From Gonocerus acuteangulatus (lineage: Eukaryota > Arthropoda > Insecta > Hemiptera > Coreidae): 64,000 bases of DNA. Positions 10,252 to 22,930 of this stretch are shown piece after piece. The stretch covers positions 39,630,336 through 39,694,335 of the forward strand of contig OX328125.1 in assembly GCA_946811695.1 (NCBI GenBank). Reading direction: 5' to 3'. The notes below the pieces were generated by a model. It worked only from the letters and a program-made list of their open reading frames with translations. It did no database searches and had not been told where the DNA came from. Position numbers and translations under genes: made by a program. Each line of letters opens with the position of its first letter. The first letter of the stretch is position 1.

Positions 10252-13200
10252 CATTTCTTCCAGAAGCTCCAAATCGAAGATGGATTCAATATCAACTGAA
10301 TCTGTTGGCCTACTGTTCTGGCGAGCAGGAGTTGGTTTGGTCACCATTTTAGTGGCGGAAGGAGTCTTTCTTAGGGTCACTCCGAATTTTCCAACTGAAT
10401 TGATTTCTTCCGTCCTCTGCCTGGAGGTTTTCGTCGTGGTCGTTTCGAAACCTGCATCAGTAGAAGAAGTGACAGTTGTATAAGCCTTTTCTTCCCTTCT
10501 GCGCCCTATTAATGAATCGTCGTCAGGAGTTGCCGTTCTACTGGGCTTATCAGGAGAACCTTCTCTAGAAATGTCTCTCTGATTGTTCCTTACATACGTT
10601 TCAATCCTTGTCTCTAATAAATCGGAATCATATTCGTCGGATATCGTTTGTTTTGTTCGTAAAGTATCATCGTGTTTTGAAGTCCTCCTTACTTCTTGTG
10701 ACCTTGTAGTTCGAGAATCGGTACCGGAGGATTTCCTCTTAGGCTCCTCGTATTCTGGCGTTTCACTCCTTCTTGAAGTGGAAATCGTGTTTCTCATGTA
10801 AGATTCTGTCCGGGAATCAGGTCTTTTTTCAGGATGATCTGTTATTTTTGAGGGCGTATATGAAATGTCTTGAGGTTTAGATGTTTTTCTGGGAATATCT
10901 TGTGATTTGATGGATTTCACTTGATCATCAGGCTGTTTGTCTGGACTCAAGCTTCGTCCTGAACTACTAGTTGTGCTCCTCATGTAGGAATCAGAACGCG
11001 AATCTTTCCTAATTATCTCTGATCTATCGTGCATAATATTCTTTTGAACGTCTTCTACTGTTCTCTCCTTATGTTTAGTTGTTGTTGGTGTTTCAAATTT
11101 TGACGCTTTTTTAGCTATCTCGTCTGCTTTCTTGGGAGTCTTTGTTATTTCAAGTGGTACTGAGGTTGTGCTTGTTCTCTCTTCTGTTTTTGAAAACTTT
11201 TTCACAATTTCTTCAGTTTTAGAAGGTTTTCTTGTAATTTCTTCTGGCTTCGAAGGCCGCCTGGTTATTTCTTCTGGCTTCGAAGGCCGTCTAGTTATTT
11301 CTTCTGGTTTCGAAGGCCTCTTGACTATTTCTTCAGGTTTGGAGTGTTTCTTCGTAAATTCATCTTCTCTGGTAGGTTTTCTTATCAACTCTTCAGGCTT
11401 TGAAAATTTCCTAGTCAACTCTTCTGTTTTGGAAGGTTTCCTAGAAACTTCTTCCGGCTGGGAAGGTTTTCTTACAATTTCTTCGGGCTTTGAAGGCCTA
11501 GTTGTTTCTGAACTAGATGGTTTTCTAATGGGTGTCTCTGGTTTTTTAGGCGCATCATCATAATTCTCATCATATGATTCCGGGAGATCAGCAGTTGGAC
11601 TCTTTATATTTCTTTCAGGTGACTGTGTTTTCACTGAACTACTCACTGTAGACTTCATATAAGATTCCTTTCTTACTTCGACTTGGTTAATTTCGTGGTC
11701 TTCATTCTCCTTGTCTTTAGTCTTTTCCGGTGACCGACGAGAGTTAAGTGATGGTTTCTGTTTTGGTTTTTGTGCTGAAGGCTCTTTTCTTCTAATGGAG
11801 GTCCTTGTGACAGATTCATTTATATCTTGAGCTTTTCTCTCGAAGAAATTCTTTTTCGATGAAACATCGACTTTTGGGCCAGAAGGAACTCTCTCAAAAG
11901 GTTTTCGGCTTTCTGTTTGTTCTTTTGGCTTTAGTTTAGGAACCTGCCTTTGAGGACTAGGTGACTTTTCACTAGAAGGTTTTCTCTTAGGAGTAACGTC
12001 GGTTTTTACAGGAGATTGTGGTTTAATTTCGGATGTCGGGGTTTTATGTTTTATATCCATTTCTCTTATTGAAATTTTTTCTCGTACTATTTCGTCGTCA
12101 TCAGAGATTTCATATGTTATATCTTCCCGTACGGTTTTGGATGAATTTATACATTCCTTTTCGTCAACTTCTTGGTCACTCGAGGTATCAATCAAGCGCC
12201 TCTGTGGACTAGGTGATCTATAACGCTCAGTAACATGTTCATCAGTTACGTTTTGAGATGTTATTTCTTGTTCAATTAACTTCTTACTGTCAAACGTATC
12301 TACTCTACTCTTCTCAATATTTTCATTTAAATGTTTATTTTCAAAGAAATCTGTCTTCGATGCAATATCTATTCCAGTTCCTGATGGTTTCCTTTTTTGT
12401 TGCTTATTAATATTATCTGTCTCGTCCTGTTTACCTGTAGATATTTTTTGTTTCAGATTTACAGGTTGCTCTAATGGTTCTCTTGGTTTCTCCGATGTTA
12501 TTACAGAAGTGACAGTTTTAGTTTTTTCTTGTACACTCTTATTTGTGTTAGCTTCATCTATTTCGATTTCTTCATGAATATCAACCTCGTCATGAACGTA
12601 TGTATCTGGTGTTATCAGTTCACCAGGCGAAGGTTTTTTTTGTGTTTTATCGCTGACTGATTTGGTCTTTATTTCCGTAGTCTTGATTACATTTGTTGCT
12701 TGATTTTTTGCTATGTTTTCGAACATTGTTTTTGCTTTGAGAACTGATTTTGGGCTATCAGTAGTTATTTCTTTAGGTTGTACTCTATCTTGGCTCGTTT
12801 TAGTTGTTTCCAAGAAAACGTTTACGCGGTCTGCGACACTGGGAATGCAAGGCGAATCAGGCTCATCCGTAAGACGGATTGGCATAGGCGGACCTTGTTT
12901 TTTGTCAAAAACTTCAACATCTTCTGGCTCACTTACGAAATCAGCATATCGTGGGTTGGATTCTCCATCTTCACTTGTGGTGCAAAATGGTGCTCCTGTA
13001 CTCGGATAACCAGGACTCGATTCTCTTGACGACTTTGGATGTTGAACGATCACTTTTAAATGGTCTTGACTGGACACCAGATTTTCATGGTCTGCTTCAC
13101 CAATTTGTCTAGTCACGCGTTCATCTGTTTCATCAATCAGAACTTCTTCGTCTTCGGAAGATGATGAGGAAGAAGAGACATCGATTCCCTTTAAAGTTTT

Positions 13201-16200
13201 CCTTTCTTTCTTTGTTCTTCTTGTTCCATTCTTAGAAGTTTTCCTTTGTGTACAAGTTATATGTTCTACTTCTGTAACATCATACTGGGTTGTATTGATT
13301 GTTGGCTGTGGAAGCTTTTGTTTGGGCTTATTTGGCTTGGGACCGGCCTGTTCTTGTGGAAACGTTGGTTTAGGTTTACTAGGCTCGGATTTTTTTGGTG
13401 CTGCCAATTTAGAAATTGGTTTTACTTCTCGATTTGGCTTCTGTTGCTTTTCTGGAGATTTTTCTTCCAGTCTATTAGCCGAGATAGGCTCATCGGGTTT
13501 TCGTGGAGATACTAATTTTTGTTGAGGTTTTCCTTCTGGGCTTGATGGTTTCTGTCTTTCTGGGCTTCCCTCGTCCGTTCTGTCATCATACTCTGCGTAA
13601 AACTCGTCTGGAGGATTCTCATCTTCCAAATCAAACACGTCTGTTCTTTCTGCGGAAATGAACTTTCTAGTTGAAGATGTTTGATCTTCTAAGTAAGTAT
13701 AATCTACTTGATCCTCATCTATGACGATTTCAGTTGTTTTTGAAGATGGCTTCTTTCCTGTTGGTCTTTCTAATGGAATATCATTCTGCCCCTTTCTTTG
13801 TATGATTTTCGTTTGGGCAGTTGTTACCTTTTGTGTTGTCGATCTAGTACTTGAATCATGAACTTTGCTTGGCAATGATTTAGGTATTTGTGTTCTTCCA
13901 TTCGTTTTAGGCGTCGTATCTGTGGGTCTGCGAGAAGGGCCTACCTTAGTCGGCGATGAAGGAGCGCTTTGTGGTTTTTTATCATCAGTTTTATTTGGCA
14001 ATCGTGTTTTACTAGACAATGGTTGTTTCGGGATAGAACTCGTCTTTTTAATGTTTGGTGACGTTTTGGTAATAATTGTTGAGACAGTAGTAGTAGTTCT
14101 CTCCGTTACATCTCTAGAAGGTCTCGGTGACGTATGTTCATTTCTTTTCGTACTTGGCTCCCTAGAAATTTTGTTTGGTTGTCTAATGCCACTAACATTA
14201 TGTGTTGTTCGCTGAGTAGATACTGTGACCGTATCATTAGTCCGGTGTGAAACTTTTGTGGGAGATATTTCTCGTTTCGGTTCTGGCAATTTCCTTTTTG
14301 CCTGTGAAGAATCGGTTTTTGGTGCTGGAGGTTTTAAATTCCCTCTAGGAGTAACGAGTCTGTCTGTTCGCTGAGGAATGTCATTTGATCGAGGAGACGT
14401 CTTTGAAGCTGGGCTTTTGTCTACTGGCTTCTTGCCAATGCTTTCAGATCTATCTCTAATCTCGGTCTTACTTGGGATCCTCCTGTTTCTTGGAGACTCC
14501 GGTTGTGTTGGTGATTGATTAACTCTGTCCGTTGTCCTAGTTGTATATTTTCTTTCTTCATTTATGAAACTACTGGAGCTCACGGTTTTATCTTTATCCA
14601 CAGATGTATAATCTTTCGTGCGACGTCTATCTGGGCTAGGAGATGAAGAAACAGAACGGCGATCATTAGAAAGACTTTCTTTTCTCCTAGGCTTTGTTTC
14701 GTCACCTGGTCTTTCAGGACTTGAAGCTAGGGATCGAGTTGGTGTTTTAGTTGTTTTGATGGTAGGAACCTCATATGGTCTTTCAGGACTACTTGAGGGA
14801 GAAGGCCTTCTAGGTTGGGATGAAGGAGTCTCCTTTCTGCTTGGACTCGATGTCTTCCTGGAAGGTTTGGATTCTTTCCTGGTAGGACTGGGTAACTTCT
14901 GACCAGGAGCAGAGTCCTTCCTACTTGGTATAGAATCTTTTCTAGTCGGAGTTGATTCTTTTCTTGTAGGACTGGGTTCCTTGCTGCTTGGGGAAGATTT
15001 ATTTCTGCTTGGACTGTAATCCGTTCTAGTAGGACTTGTTTCCTTTCTCCATGGACTCGAGGCCTTTTTAGTTGGGCTATCCAGTTTTCTATCAGGACTG
15101 CTTTCTTTTCTGCTTGGTTTTGGCGTTTTTCTGTCTGGAGTAGTTTTCATTTGGGATTCATGAGGTCTTGAATCCTTTCTCACTGGGCTTGATTCCTTAT
15201 TTGGGCTCTGATCTTTTGGTCTATGTCCTATCTTCGTTGATTTTCGATCAGGACTAGTGTCTGGTGACTTTACTGTTTGGCGCACAGGTGACGTTTCTGT
15301 GCTTTTAGTGCCTTTTCTAGGCGCATAAAGATCGTTCGACGGACGTTCGGGTCTTATTTGTTGGCGCTCCGTGCTTTCCGTTTTCTCAAATTTTTTCACA
15401 AGAGTAGAAGTATCATATGTTTCTATATTAGATCCCGCTGGTACCTCAGAAATTATCTTTTCATAATCGTCATTTACTTCAGTAATAGTGCATGTCTGAT
15501 CAGTGTCGACTTTTTGGATTGTCTTTTGGGATTCAGTCTGTGCAGTATCATCTGTTTCCTGGACAGTATAATTTTTTTCTTCATTAATAAATGTATCACT
15601 TATTTCTTTGGAGGGCGATTTATCAACAGTGTCTTTTATTGGCCTGAATGCCGAACCCTCTGGCTCCTTGAGTTTAATTTTTGGAGATGTTTTTAATTCT
15701 CTTGTTATAGATCCCTCGGAACTGTACTCGGGAGATTTTTCTCTCCCACTTTTTATTTTGTTATCCGTTGCTTGAGTAGTTCTCACGTCATCTTTGCGAA
15801 TTTTTGTAGTAGTGTCTTGTTTAGAAGTAGTAGTACTTTCATCATGAATCGAACTAACGGAAGTGGTCTTATTATAAGTTGCCTGTGAAATGTCGGATTC
15901 ACTTCCAGAGGTTGTCTCCTTTGGACGGCCTGATCGAGTTGGGCTGGTAGAAGGAGAAACACCTGGAGTGGATATCCTGTTTTTATTTGCTGCTTTCTGC
16001 TGAGTAGAAGAAAATTTTCGTTTAGGCTTCGCAGATTCTTTGAGTGTCGACTGAGTTATTTCTGTTGTCTTTCGACGAGAATCTTTCCTTCGTTCGATCG
16101 TATAGCTTTCTCCACTCCCCCTGCGTTCTTTATTAGGCGACTTTGGTTGAACACTTTTTGATGGTCTATCTGGACTACTTCTGTCCAAGGAACCCCTTGA

Positions 16201-18060
16201 AAAGGATCGTTTCTTACTTGTTTCTGGGCTACTACGATCGAGGGAGCCCTTTGACGTAGCTCGAAGACGTCTGTCGGGACTGTTTCTATCAAGAGATCCT
16301 CGCGAAGACTTGGTTGGGGAAGGAGTCAGCCGATCAGGACTAGCTCTTAATGTCTTTGCAAAGAATTCGTGAGAAGGGCTGTTGTCGACACTGATCCTAT
16401 TGTACGATTGCTGGTATGTTGTTACATACTGCCCTTCAGAAGGTTCTTTTGGGAGATCCAGGGAAGATGGATGCTTTATCAGTGGTTCTCTAGGTTGATA
16501 GCTATCGACGCGGTCTTTTATAGTTTTATCATCTTGATAGACGAACTCTCCTCCTTGGTTTGATACCACAGTCCAATTAGCATTATCAGTTACGCTTTTT
16601 GGTGTGGCCGGCTCGGAAGGGGCAGGCGTACTCTGATTCTGTAAGTATGTATCAAGATTATGAATTTCAGTCAATATTTTCTGATTTGTGTTTGATCGCA
16701 CGTCATTTCGACTTACCACTTCAGAATGCACTTCAGTTTGCCGAGGTTCAGGTTCTCTTCCTGAATCATCTTGTTCTGGTCTTCTGGTGTAAGGAATCTT
16801 AGAAGTTCTGTTAATATTTTCGTCGTATAATCTCGTATTATCTGTTCTTTCGTTCGATATAAATTCGTTTGATTCTGTTACGTACTTCTGGTTCTGATCA
16901 GATGTCTGATAGACATCTTCTTGATTCACTGTTCTTTTGTGGACATTTTGTTCATTATTGATCGTAGAAGTATCTCTTAAGTTGGTATCATCAATTGATG
17001 AACTTACTACGGTCCTTCTTTGATTGTCATTGTGTACACTTCTTATATCTTGGGACTCGTTTTCATTTTTCACGACATAACTAGTATGTTTCGTTGTATA
17101 ACTGGTGTTGGTGCTCTCATTCGCTCTGTGGCTTTCTACATTTGTGGTTTCCCTTTTTGTTTGATGAACATTTGCTAAATGATCATGGTTCGAGTCATCG
17201 ATGTAGACAATATCTTGAGATGTTGTATAACGATTATTGGGATGATTGGTTGACGAATCTTGGAAATGTTTGACATGTACATTCGAATCATCTTCAATAA
17301 TACGCTGGCCTGAACGAAGTCTGGTTTCAACGTCTGCGGTTTCTCCCCCAGAAGTAATTCCTCTCACCTCAGTATCTTTAACAATTTTCTCTTCTCCTCC
17401 TGAAATAACTTTGTAGCTTTGCGAAGAGCTAACTATCCTCTTTGAAGAAGAAGTTGAGGAATTTGTGGAAGAAAATGTTTTAGATTCAGAAGAATTTTGA
17501 GTTATTTTTTCTTCCTTTGTTGCTTGAGAAGAATGTTTTTCTTTTGACTCAGAACGTACTGAGCTGTCACCAGTGTCAGTCACAGATGACGATAAATACG
17601 CCTGACTTTGGTCAATCTTTTCGGAAGTCATTGACATATTGTCAGTCGCAACGGACGACTTTTCTTGAATATTTTGGTTGGAGAGAGCCATTCTTGTCTC
17701 GGTGTTTCCTTCAATCACTACACCTTCTCCTTTTCGCGATTCTTCCTTGCGTTCAATCGCAACGCCATCTTGATTTCCGCTGCTGTAGTCTCTTTCTTCA
17801 ACGGATGTCCAATATCCGTTGTTTCCTCTTCGATTGAAATCTCTCGTTGGCGACTCTGAATCACGTATCTCCTTCGTTTTCATTGTCAGAAATCCTTGAT
17901 CGCCGATGGATTCAGTGTGTCTAGTTGTGGAATGCTTTCTGCCAGCAATTTCAGTAACCACTTCTCCGGTAGTGTAGAAATCTTTTAACCTCTGCTCTCG
18001 CAGTTTATACATTCTTGCTCTGATTTCTTTTTTCCTTCCAAAATCTTCAGTTTCTGACCA
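10252..18060 (-). CDS. Smoothelin-like protein, giant second coding exon
   Basis: One uninterrupted exon of 7,809 bases (2,603 codons), entered through a ttttcag acceptor and left at a GTAATT donor, phase 0 at both ends. Its first codons complete smoothelin domain 1 (assembled residues about 10-47); its last, near DLELLEEM (about 2,614-2,624), begin domain 2. Between them is low-complexity Ser/Thr/Pro/Lys/Arg/Glu sequence, presumably disordered. It includes S-P-x-R-K repeats (about 958-1,108), a run of seven serines followed by acidic residues (13140-13180), about eleven PSKPEEITRK-like decapeptides (11190-11500) and four SYMR-type motifs (10567-11672). The protein is several times longer than vertebrate smoothelins, which are under about 1,000 residues. 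Composition is richer in G+C than the flanks. Plus-strand ORFs inside it are shadows. Smoothelin identity rests on the terminal domains; no function is claimed for the long middle. Confidence 0.9.
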
Positions 18061-19208
18061 CTGAAAAATAAATAAAACATGTTAGTAGAATACATTTTTG
18101 ATGGTGTAATACGTATTTATAAAAATACATTTGAATGATATTGTTAAAGTATGTCCGTAAAATTGGTACAAACCAATACTGCTTATACATTTGTCTGAGA
18201 GCGAGCAGACAAATACGTAGTTATGTATTTGTCTGCTCGCACTCTTTGGGCAAAGTTCGTCCACTTGTTATCAGTTTAATGAAATAATCCTGGCAGTACG
18301 GGTTTCTACCAATTACACCACACTGTACTAATGTGATGGCTCAAAAATAACTCCTGGCTATTTATTACGAAAATGAAAAATCAATTTTCCTACAAATATG
18401 TTAAATATTTTTATAATATGTACCCAGAGGTCCAGAAAATTAATCGTGAGTGGGGGGAGCTCATTAATTTATTTACTATTCACGAGTAATTATTCATATT
18501 TATTAAAACTAATACTTTAAAATAAGTATTCATGAGTGTTACCTCTATAGCTACATTCCTAAAGTGGGTAAGTAAACATGAAGAATAGACACACTTTCTT
18601 TCTGAATATGGAATTAGTAATATCTTATATACATGAAATAAAAATATCTATATTTATAGTGATCCAAACTATCGAATATTTTCCTAGTTTAGTCTGAAAT
18701 CCGATAAAACAATAATAAAATTAACAAGTTTGTCAATTTCCTAAAATATCTTTACATGTTTTTCGCCTGGGATATGCCTCTCTCAGGTTCATAAACATAA
18801 GTACAGTCTAATATAATGTAAGATATTAGGATCAAGTCATAACAGGTATGATGTATTGTGAGTTATGACTTGGCTCTAGAAAAATACAAAAGGAAAAAGA
18901 TCTAGACTGTTTCTGTGTAAAGCTTTTATTTTATTGATGCTGCATATTGTGCAGCATAAATAAAATAAATGCAGCATAAGTTCCAAATAAATAAATAAAG
19001 AATAAAGCATTAAACATATCTTTTCAGTGGCAAGTTATGATTAACAGTTTATCTTTTGGAAGCGATTTGTGATGTGTTCAAATAATTATTATCGATTACG
19101 GGTGATAAATATCTAATTAATTAATTTATTTAATAATTTAAAGAACCTAAGAGCTTTGGTATAGTGTATTATTATTATTATTACCTAAGATATTGAATAT
19201 GAACTTAC
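18061..19208 (-). other. Intron 1 of the smoothelin-like gene
   Basis: 1,148 bases between the GTAAGT donor (19208) and the ttttcag acceptor (18061), containing the 20-bp-arm hairpin near the acceptor. Confidence 0.8.
18197..18244. repeat. Perfect-type hairpin in intron 1 of the smoothelin-like gene
   Basis: Two 20-base arms (18197-18216 and 18225-18244) match at 19 of 20 positions around an 8-base loop. The core is GCGAGCAGACAAATAC. A second, overlapping pair TTGTCTG/CAGACAA (18191-18211) gives an alternative fold. Confidence 0.8.
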
Positions 19209-19271
19209 CATTCGTCTGAGCACGTCTTCATCCTGTATGAGGGTGAGGTCGGCGGATACCTCTGCCGCCAT
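19209..19271 (-). CDS. Smoothelin-like protein, first coding exon (start codon)
   Basis: This 21-codon exon opens the large minus-strand gene. It starts at the ATG at 19271 and reads MAAEVSADLTLIQDEDVLRR, then a final Met, ending at a strong donor (ATG|GTAAGT) in phase 0. The segment DEDVLRRM joins WSETEDFGRKKEIRAR of the next exon to form a smoothelin domain, matching the vertebrate pattern of ED-VL-KML followed by DFEERKLIRAALRELR. Smoothelins are actin-associated cytoskeletal proteins of contractile cells. A pyrimidine-rich acceptor (ccctag) lies 10 bases upstream of the ATG (exon start 19281), so a non-coding 5' exon and the promoter probably lie further right and are not identified. The start is supported by its position at the domain's N-terminal edge and by exact phase agreement with exon 2. 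Confidence 0.85.
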
Positions 19272-19281
19272 TTTCGTGTTT

Positions 19282-20844
19282 CTAGGGTAAAAAAGAAACG
19301 AATTAATATAAATTATAGCAGTTTTAAGGAATGTTCAAGGAAAAAAAATCATACTGGTTTCTTTAATTGCATCTTTTTAGTTATCTAAAGAATATTGTAT
19401 ATAAAAAACTTAGTATTTTTTATTGATAAAGATATTTTGTGTGCGAAAAGAACCCTTTTGTTTATATAAAAAGAAAACAATGATAAAAAAATAAAATAAG
19501 ACAGACATTTAACATAATATAATAATTTTTCATAAAAGACTAAATGACGGAAACCGACATATAAACAAAACGCTAAATCGTAAACAATGATAAACCAGCA
19601 TTTTTTTGCCCTTTTGAACAAATATTAAAAAAAACATTTTTTTATAAATATTATAGAACATTTATTGTTTATATGTCTTTTGATAACAAATCATTGATTG
19701 ATAACAACTCCCTATCCTGACTGTCATAGTCAAGGTTCGTTTGTTGTGAATAAATAGGTCATGGGAGGTTGGACAAAAAGCTAATTATTCGCTGTTGATA
19801 TTTGATGAACCAGCTACCTCAACCTCTCCTTGTTCCCAATGACATTCTACTTGCTCTGTAGTAGTCAAATTCGGGGATAATTTTTAATCAATTATAATTA
19901 ATAAAATGAAATTAATAATTATAATTTTAAAGCAGGCCATTTATGTTCCGATTTGTAGTCCGACTTAGTAGGACTACAAGTTCAATAGTACACTCCGCTC
20001 CAAGTCTGTTTTGAAGAGTATGTACGCTGCTAACGAGCCGAAAAATGTATCGAGTGCAGACCACGCAAAATAATATAAGGAAGAGAAAAATAGCAGCATT
20101 GTGCATGTTAGCAACGTGAATGCAATGTTGGGTACAATTTCCTTCTCTTTTTCTAATTTTAGAGCTATGTTATGTCGCAAACGTAGCCTAACAAAATTCT
20201 AGCTTTATTACTTCACCTTATTATATATTTTTATTTTACAATGCTACAAACATTCCGTGAATGGCATCGAATAAAACTTCTGCGATTAAGTGCTGCTCAA
20301 AAATATATTTGTTCTACTTCAGTAACGTGCGATATAAAACTACTAAACTCATCAAAAGAAATCACAGAAATGTCCGCTTCACTGGAACTGCGTCATCTTA
20401 GCGCGTTCCGTAACGTCATATCGCTGGTGTCATTTGGAAAGCTTGGAATATGAGTTCTTAGTATTTTATAAAAACCTTAAACACCTACTCTTGAAAATAA
20501 GTGAAATTTAGGTACATTTATGTACTGAAAACGTATAGTAGTGGCAATTACTCACTCGGCCTCTTCGACTTCTGCTCGGAAAGCTCTATTACAAAGAACC
20601 GAAAATTCGTTCTCATTTTAAGTATCTTGTTTTAGTAGCAAATTCATTTTACAACTAAAATCAATTATAAAAAGAACAAGCACGAAAACACTTTTTGTGG
20701 GTTTAAGCACTTATTTCTCAGTTTAAGATCGTCCCATTCAAAATTATTTAAGAACCTTTTTTGTAGAGAGGTTAGTACGCTTTCAAATGGTCACCGTCCA
20801 CTGACCACGATTTCCCAACCATTTTCATGATATTTAAGAAAATA
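19282..20844. other. Upstream region of the smoothelin-like gene
   Basis: AT-rich, with a small palindrome (TTGTAGTCC/GGACTACAA, 19953-19979) and an inverted dispersed repeat at 20380-20455. A non-coding first exon and promoter are expected to the right but cannot be placed. Confidence 0.4.
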
Positions 20845-20953
20845 GGGTCTCCCCGTGGTCTAGTGGCTACCCACCGTAGTAGATTCCCACCGGTGGGAGG
20901 AATTTTCTCATCTCACGGCTCGTTGACAATGCGTCGTGAAAAAAAAAAAAATA
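20845..20953 (+). mobile_element. SINE family A copy, internally deleted
   Basis: Begins GGGTCTCCCCGTGGTCTAG and ends GCGTCGTG plus an A run (20939-20951). The middle of the body is lost after CATCTCACGGCTCGTTGA. Confidence 0.8.
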
Positions 20954-21849
20954 CGAAAATCCCAAAAATACTCATGTCTGCTGATGATTTTTTTTTTCTA
21001 GAAATTCCTTAACAACAAACATATCAGACATTTAATCATCTTTATTTCTATGAATATTGAACATCTAGAAAAAAGTTCAAATTAATCCGTGGCTTCTAAG
21101 TATCCGAAATGAAAATTAGGTAAGAAAACTATTTTTATTAACTTATCTCGAACACGTTATATCGCCCTAATAATAGTTTTATTCGTTACCCTACTTTAAA
21201 TAATCAACAAAAAGTTTACCTATAAGTCTATGAGTGCAAAAACGTAAGCGCAACGAGTTTCTCCGCGCGAATGTCACTCTAACGACAATAGGGATAAGAA
21301 TGGAGACGCGTTAAGATAACGCAGTCCTGCAGATCGGACTTTTATTATTATATTTTATATGTTTAAACTTTTGCAATGTCTAATTATAGATTCAATATGA
21401 TGGACATTGTCAATAAGTAAGTCAGTTATGTCCCGCGGTATTTTATTGTGCAAGTTTCTTCCATGAAGAAATGAAAAAATTATATGTCCAACGAAATATG
21501 GTCCTAGTACAATAAAAGAAATGCCCTAGATTTTGTACAAAAGTGCCTGATCAAGATGGAGTCTGCTCCTGAGTAGTACAGTTCTGTATTGCGGGTTCTG
21601 CATCATTATATTGAAGGCGTTTCATCTTGAAACGACCCACGCGCATTTATTTCCATTCATAAACTTTATTCATTGAGGACTGTATGCAAATTAGTATTCA
21701 GAACCTGTCTTTTTTTCGGGTTGTTATTAAAGGCTATTAATCGATTAAGCATTTACACTTGAAAGCAGTGTATGCGGATGAAGAATGCTGAAGAAGGACC
21801 CACGTCCTTGACACTCCTTTGCCTGATGTCATGTAACGTGTGGAGTCAA

Positions 21850-22139
21850 GTTTATGCCTGTTATGGCGTATTTATAAACCGGGATTGTCATCAATGTAAT
21901 TTGGCCTTTCAGGTCATTTTTTAGGACATTGGTACCAGTGGTAATGTTTTATTTACTAATTCTATAACCTTTCCTTGTTAGGGTTGTAGTCCTTGTATTT
22001 ACTTAACAACAGATCAAAAATATCGAGTCTATTTTTAGCAAATTTCATAGCGTTAACCATGACAGAAATTTGGTTTATGCCTGATGATGTATTTATAAAC
22101 CAGGCTTGTCATCAATGTAATTTGGCCTTTCGTGTCATA
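21850..22139 (+). repeat. Direct repeat of about 67 bp, 223 bp apart
   Basis: GTTTATGCCTG, ATTTATAAACC and TTGTCATCAATGTAATTTGG recur at 21850-21917 and 22073-22139. There is no coding content. Confidence 0.8.
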
Positions 22140-22930
22140 TAAAGTTATTAAAAACCTGGAAAATAGTTGGAAACATAAGCTTAAAAAACCAACTGTATAT
22201 CACTTGCTCTTAATCATAAAATGAAAGCAACCTGAAGAATGCCCGGCAGCAGTTAAAATGCCGTACAAACGCCCCCCCCCAAAAAAACCCTCTTTGTATA
22301 TTTAATAGATTTATTTGATCCAATCTAAAGCATGTTGAAGATATCAACAAAAGTTATATTGATATTGATGTTGACTCCATTAAAAACGTTTAACCTATTG
22401 ATATAAGTAAGAAGTTTTCCCTGAACAAAGCCCTTTCGTCCACGTCCGAAGTTCCCTTCCGGATGATTATAAGGAAAAATATGTTCGTGTTGCTGTAAAA
22501 GGATTATTCAATTAGCTCAATAATTTTTCTAAGCAGTTTCTCAAGGATTTATAACATGTTAAGACAAGGTGCCTGTGTGAAATGCTCGCTGTTTTGCAAG
22601 TACTGGGCTAGTAGCCACGCTCAAGTGAGTCTTGGCTAATTAATATTCAATTGGTGCATTGATATTTATTCTTGCACCAATTGCTCTTGCTCGTTTCACT
22701 TCTGGCACATCAGACAACTTCAACGTATACGTAAACATATTTTGGAAATCTTAGAATAGAAACATAATAGCTCGGCTTCAACAGAACTCAGCACTTCTAA
22801 AGCACTGTTTTCTTTGAGAGAGAAAGTCTTCTAAATTGATAGATCCGAATCTTTTTGCATGAAATCCATTCTTTGGGCGACTCCCACTTACCACGATTCT
22901 TTACACTTTTCGAGATATTAAACAAAATAG

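Noticed and set aside
11132..11563. 143-codon plus-strand frame
   Set aside because: Shadow of the PSKPEEITRK repeat region of the smoothelin-like exon.
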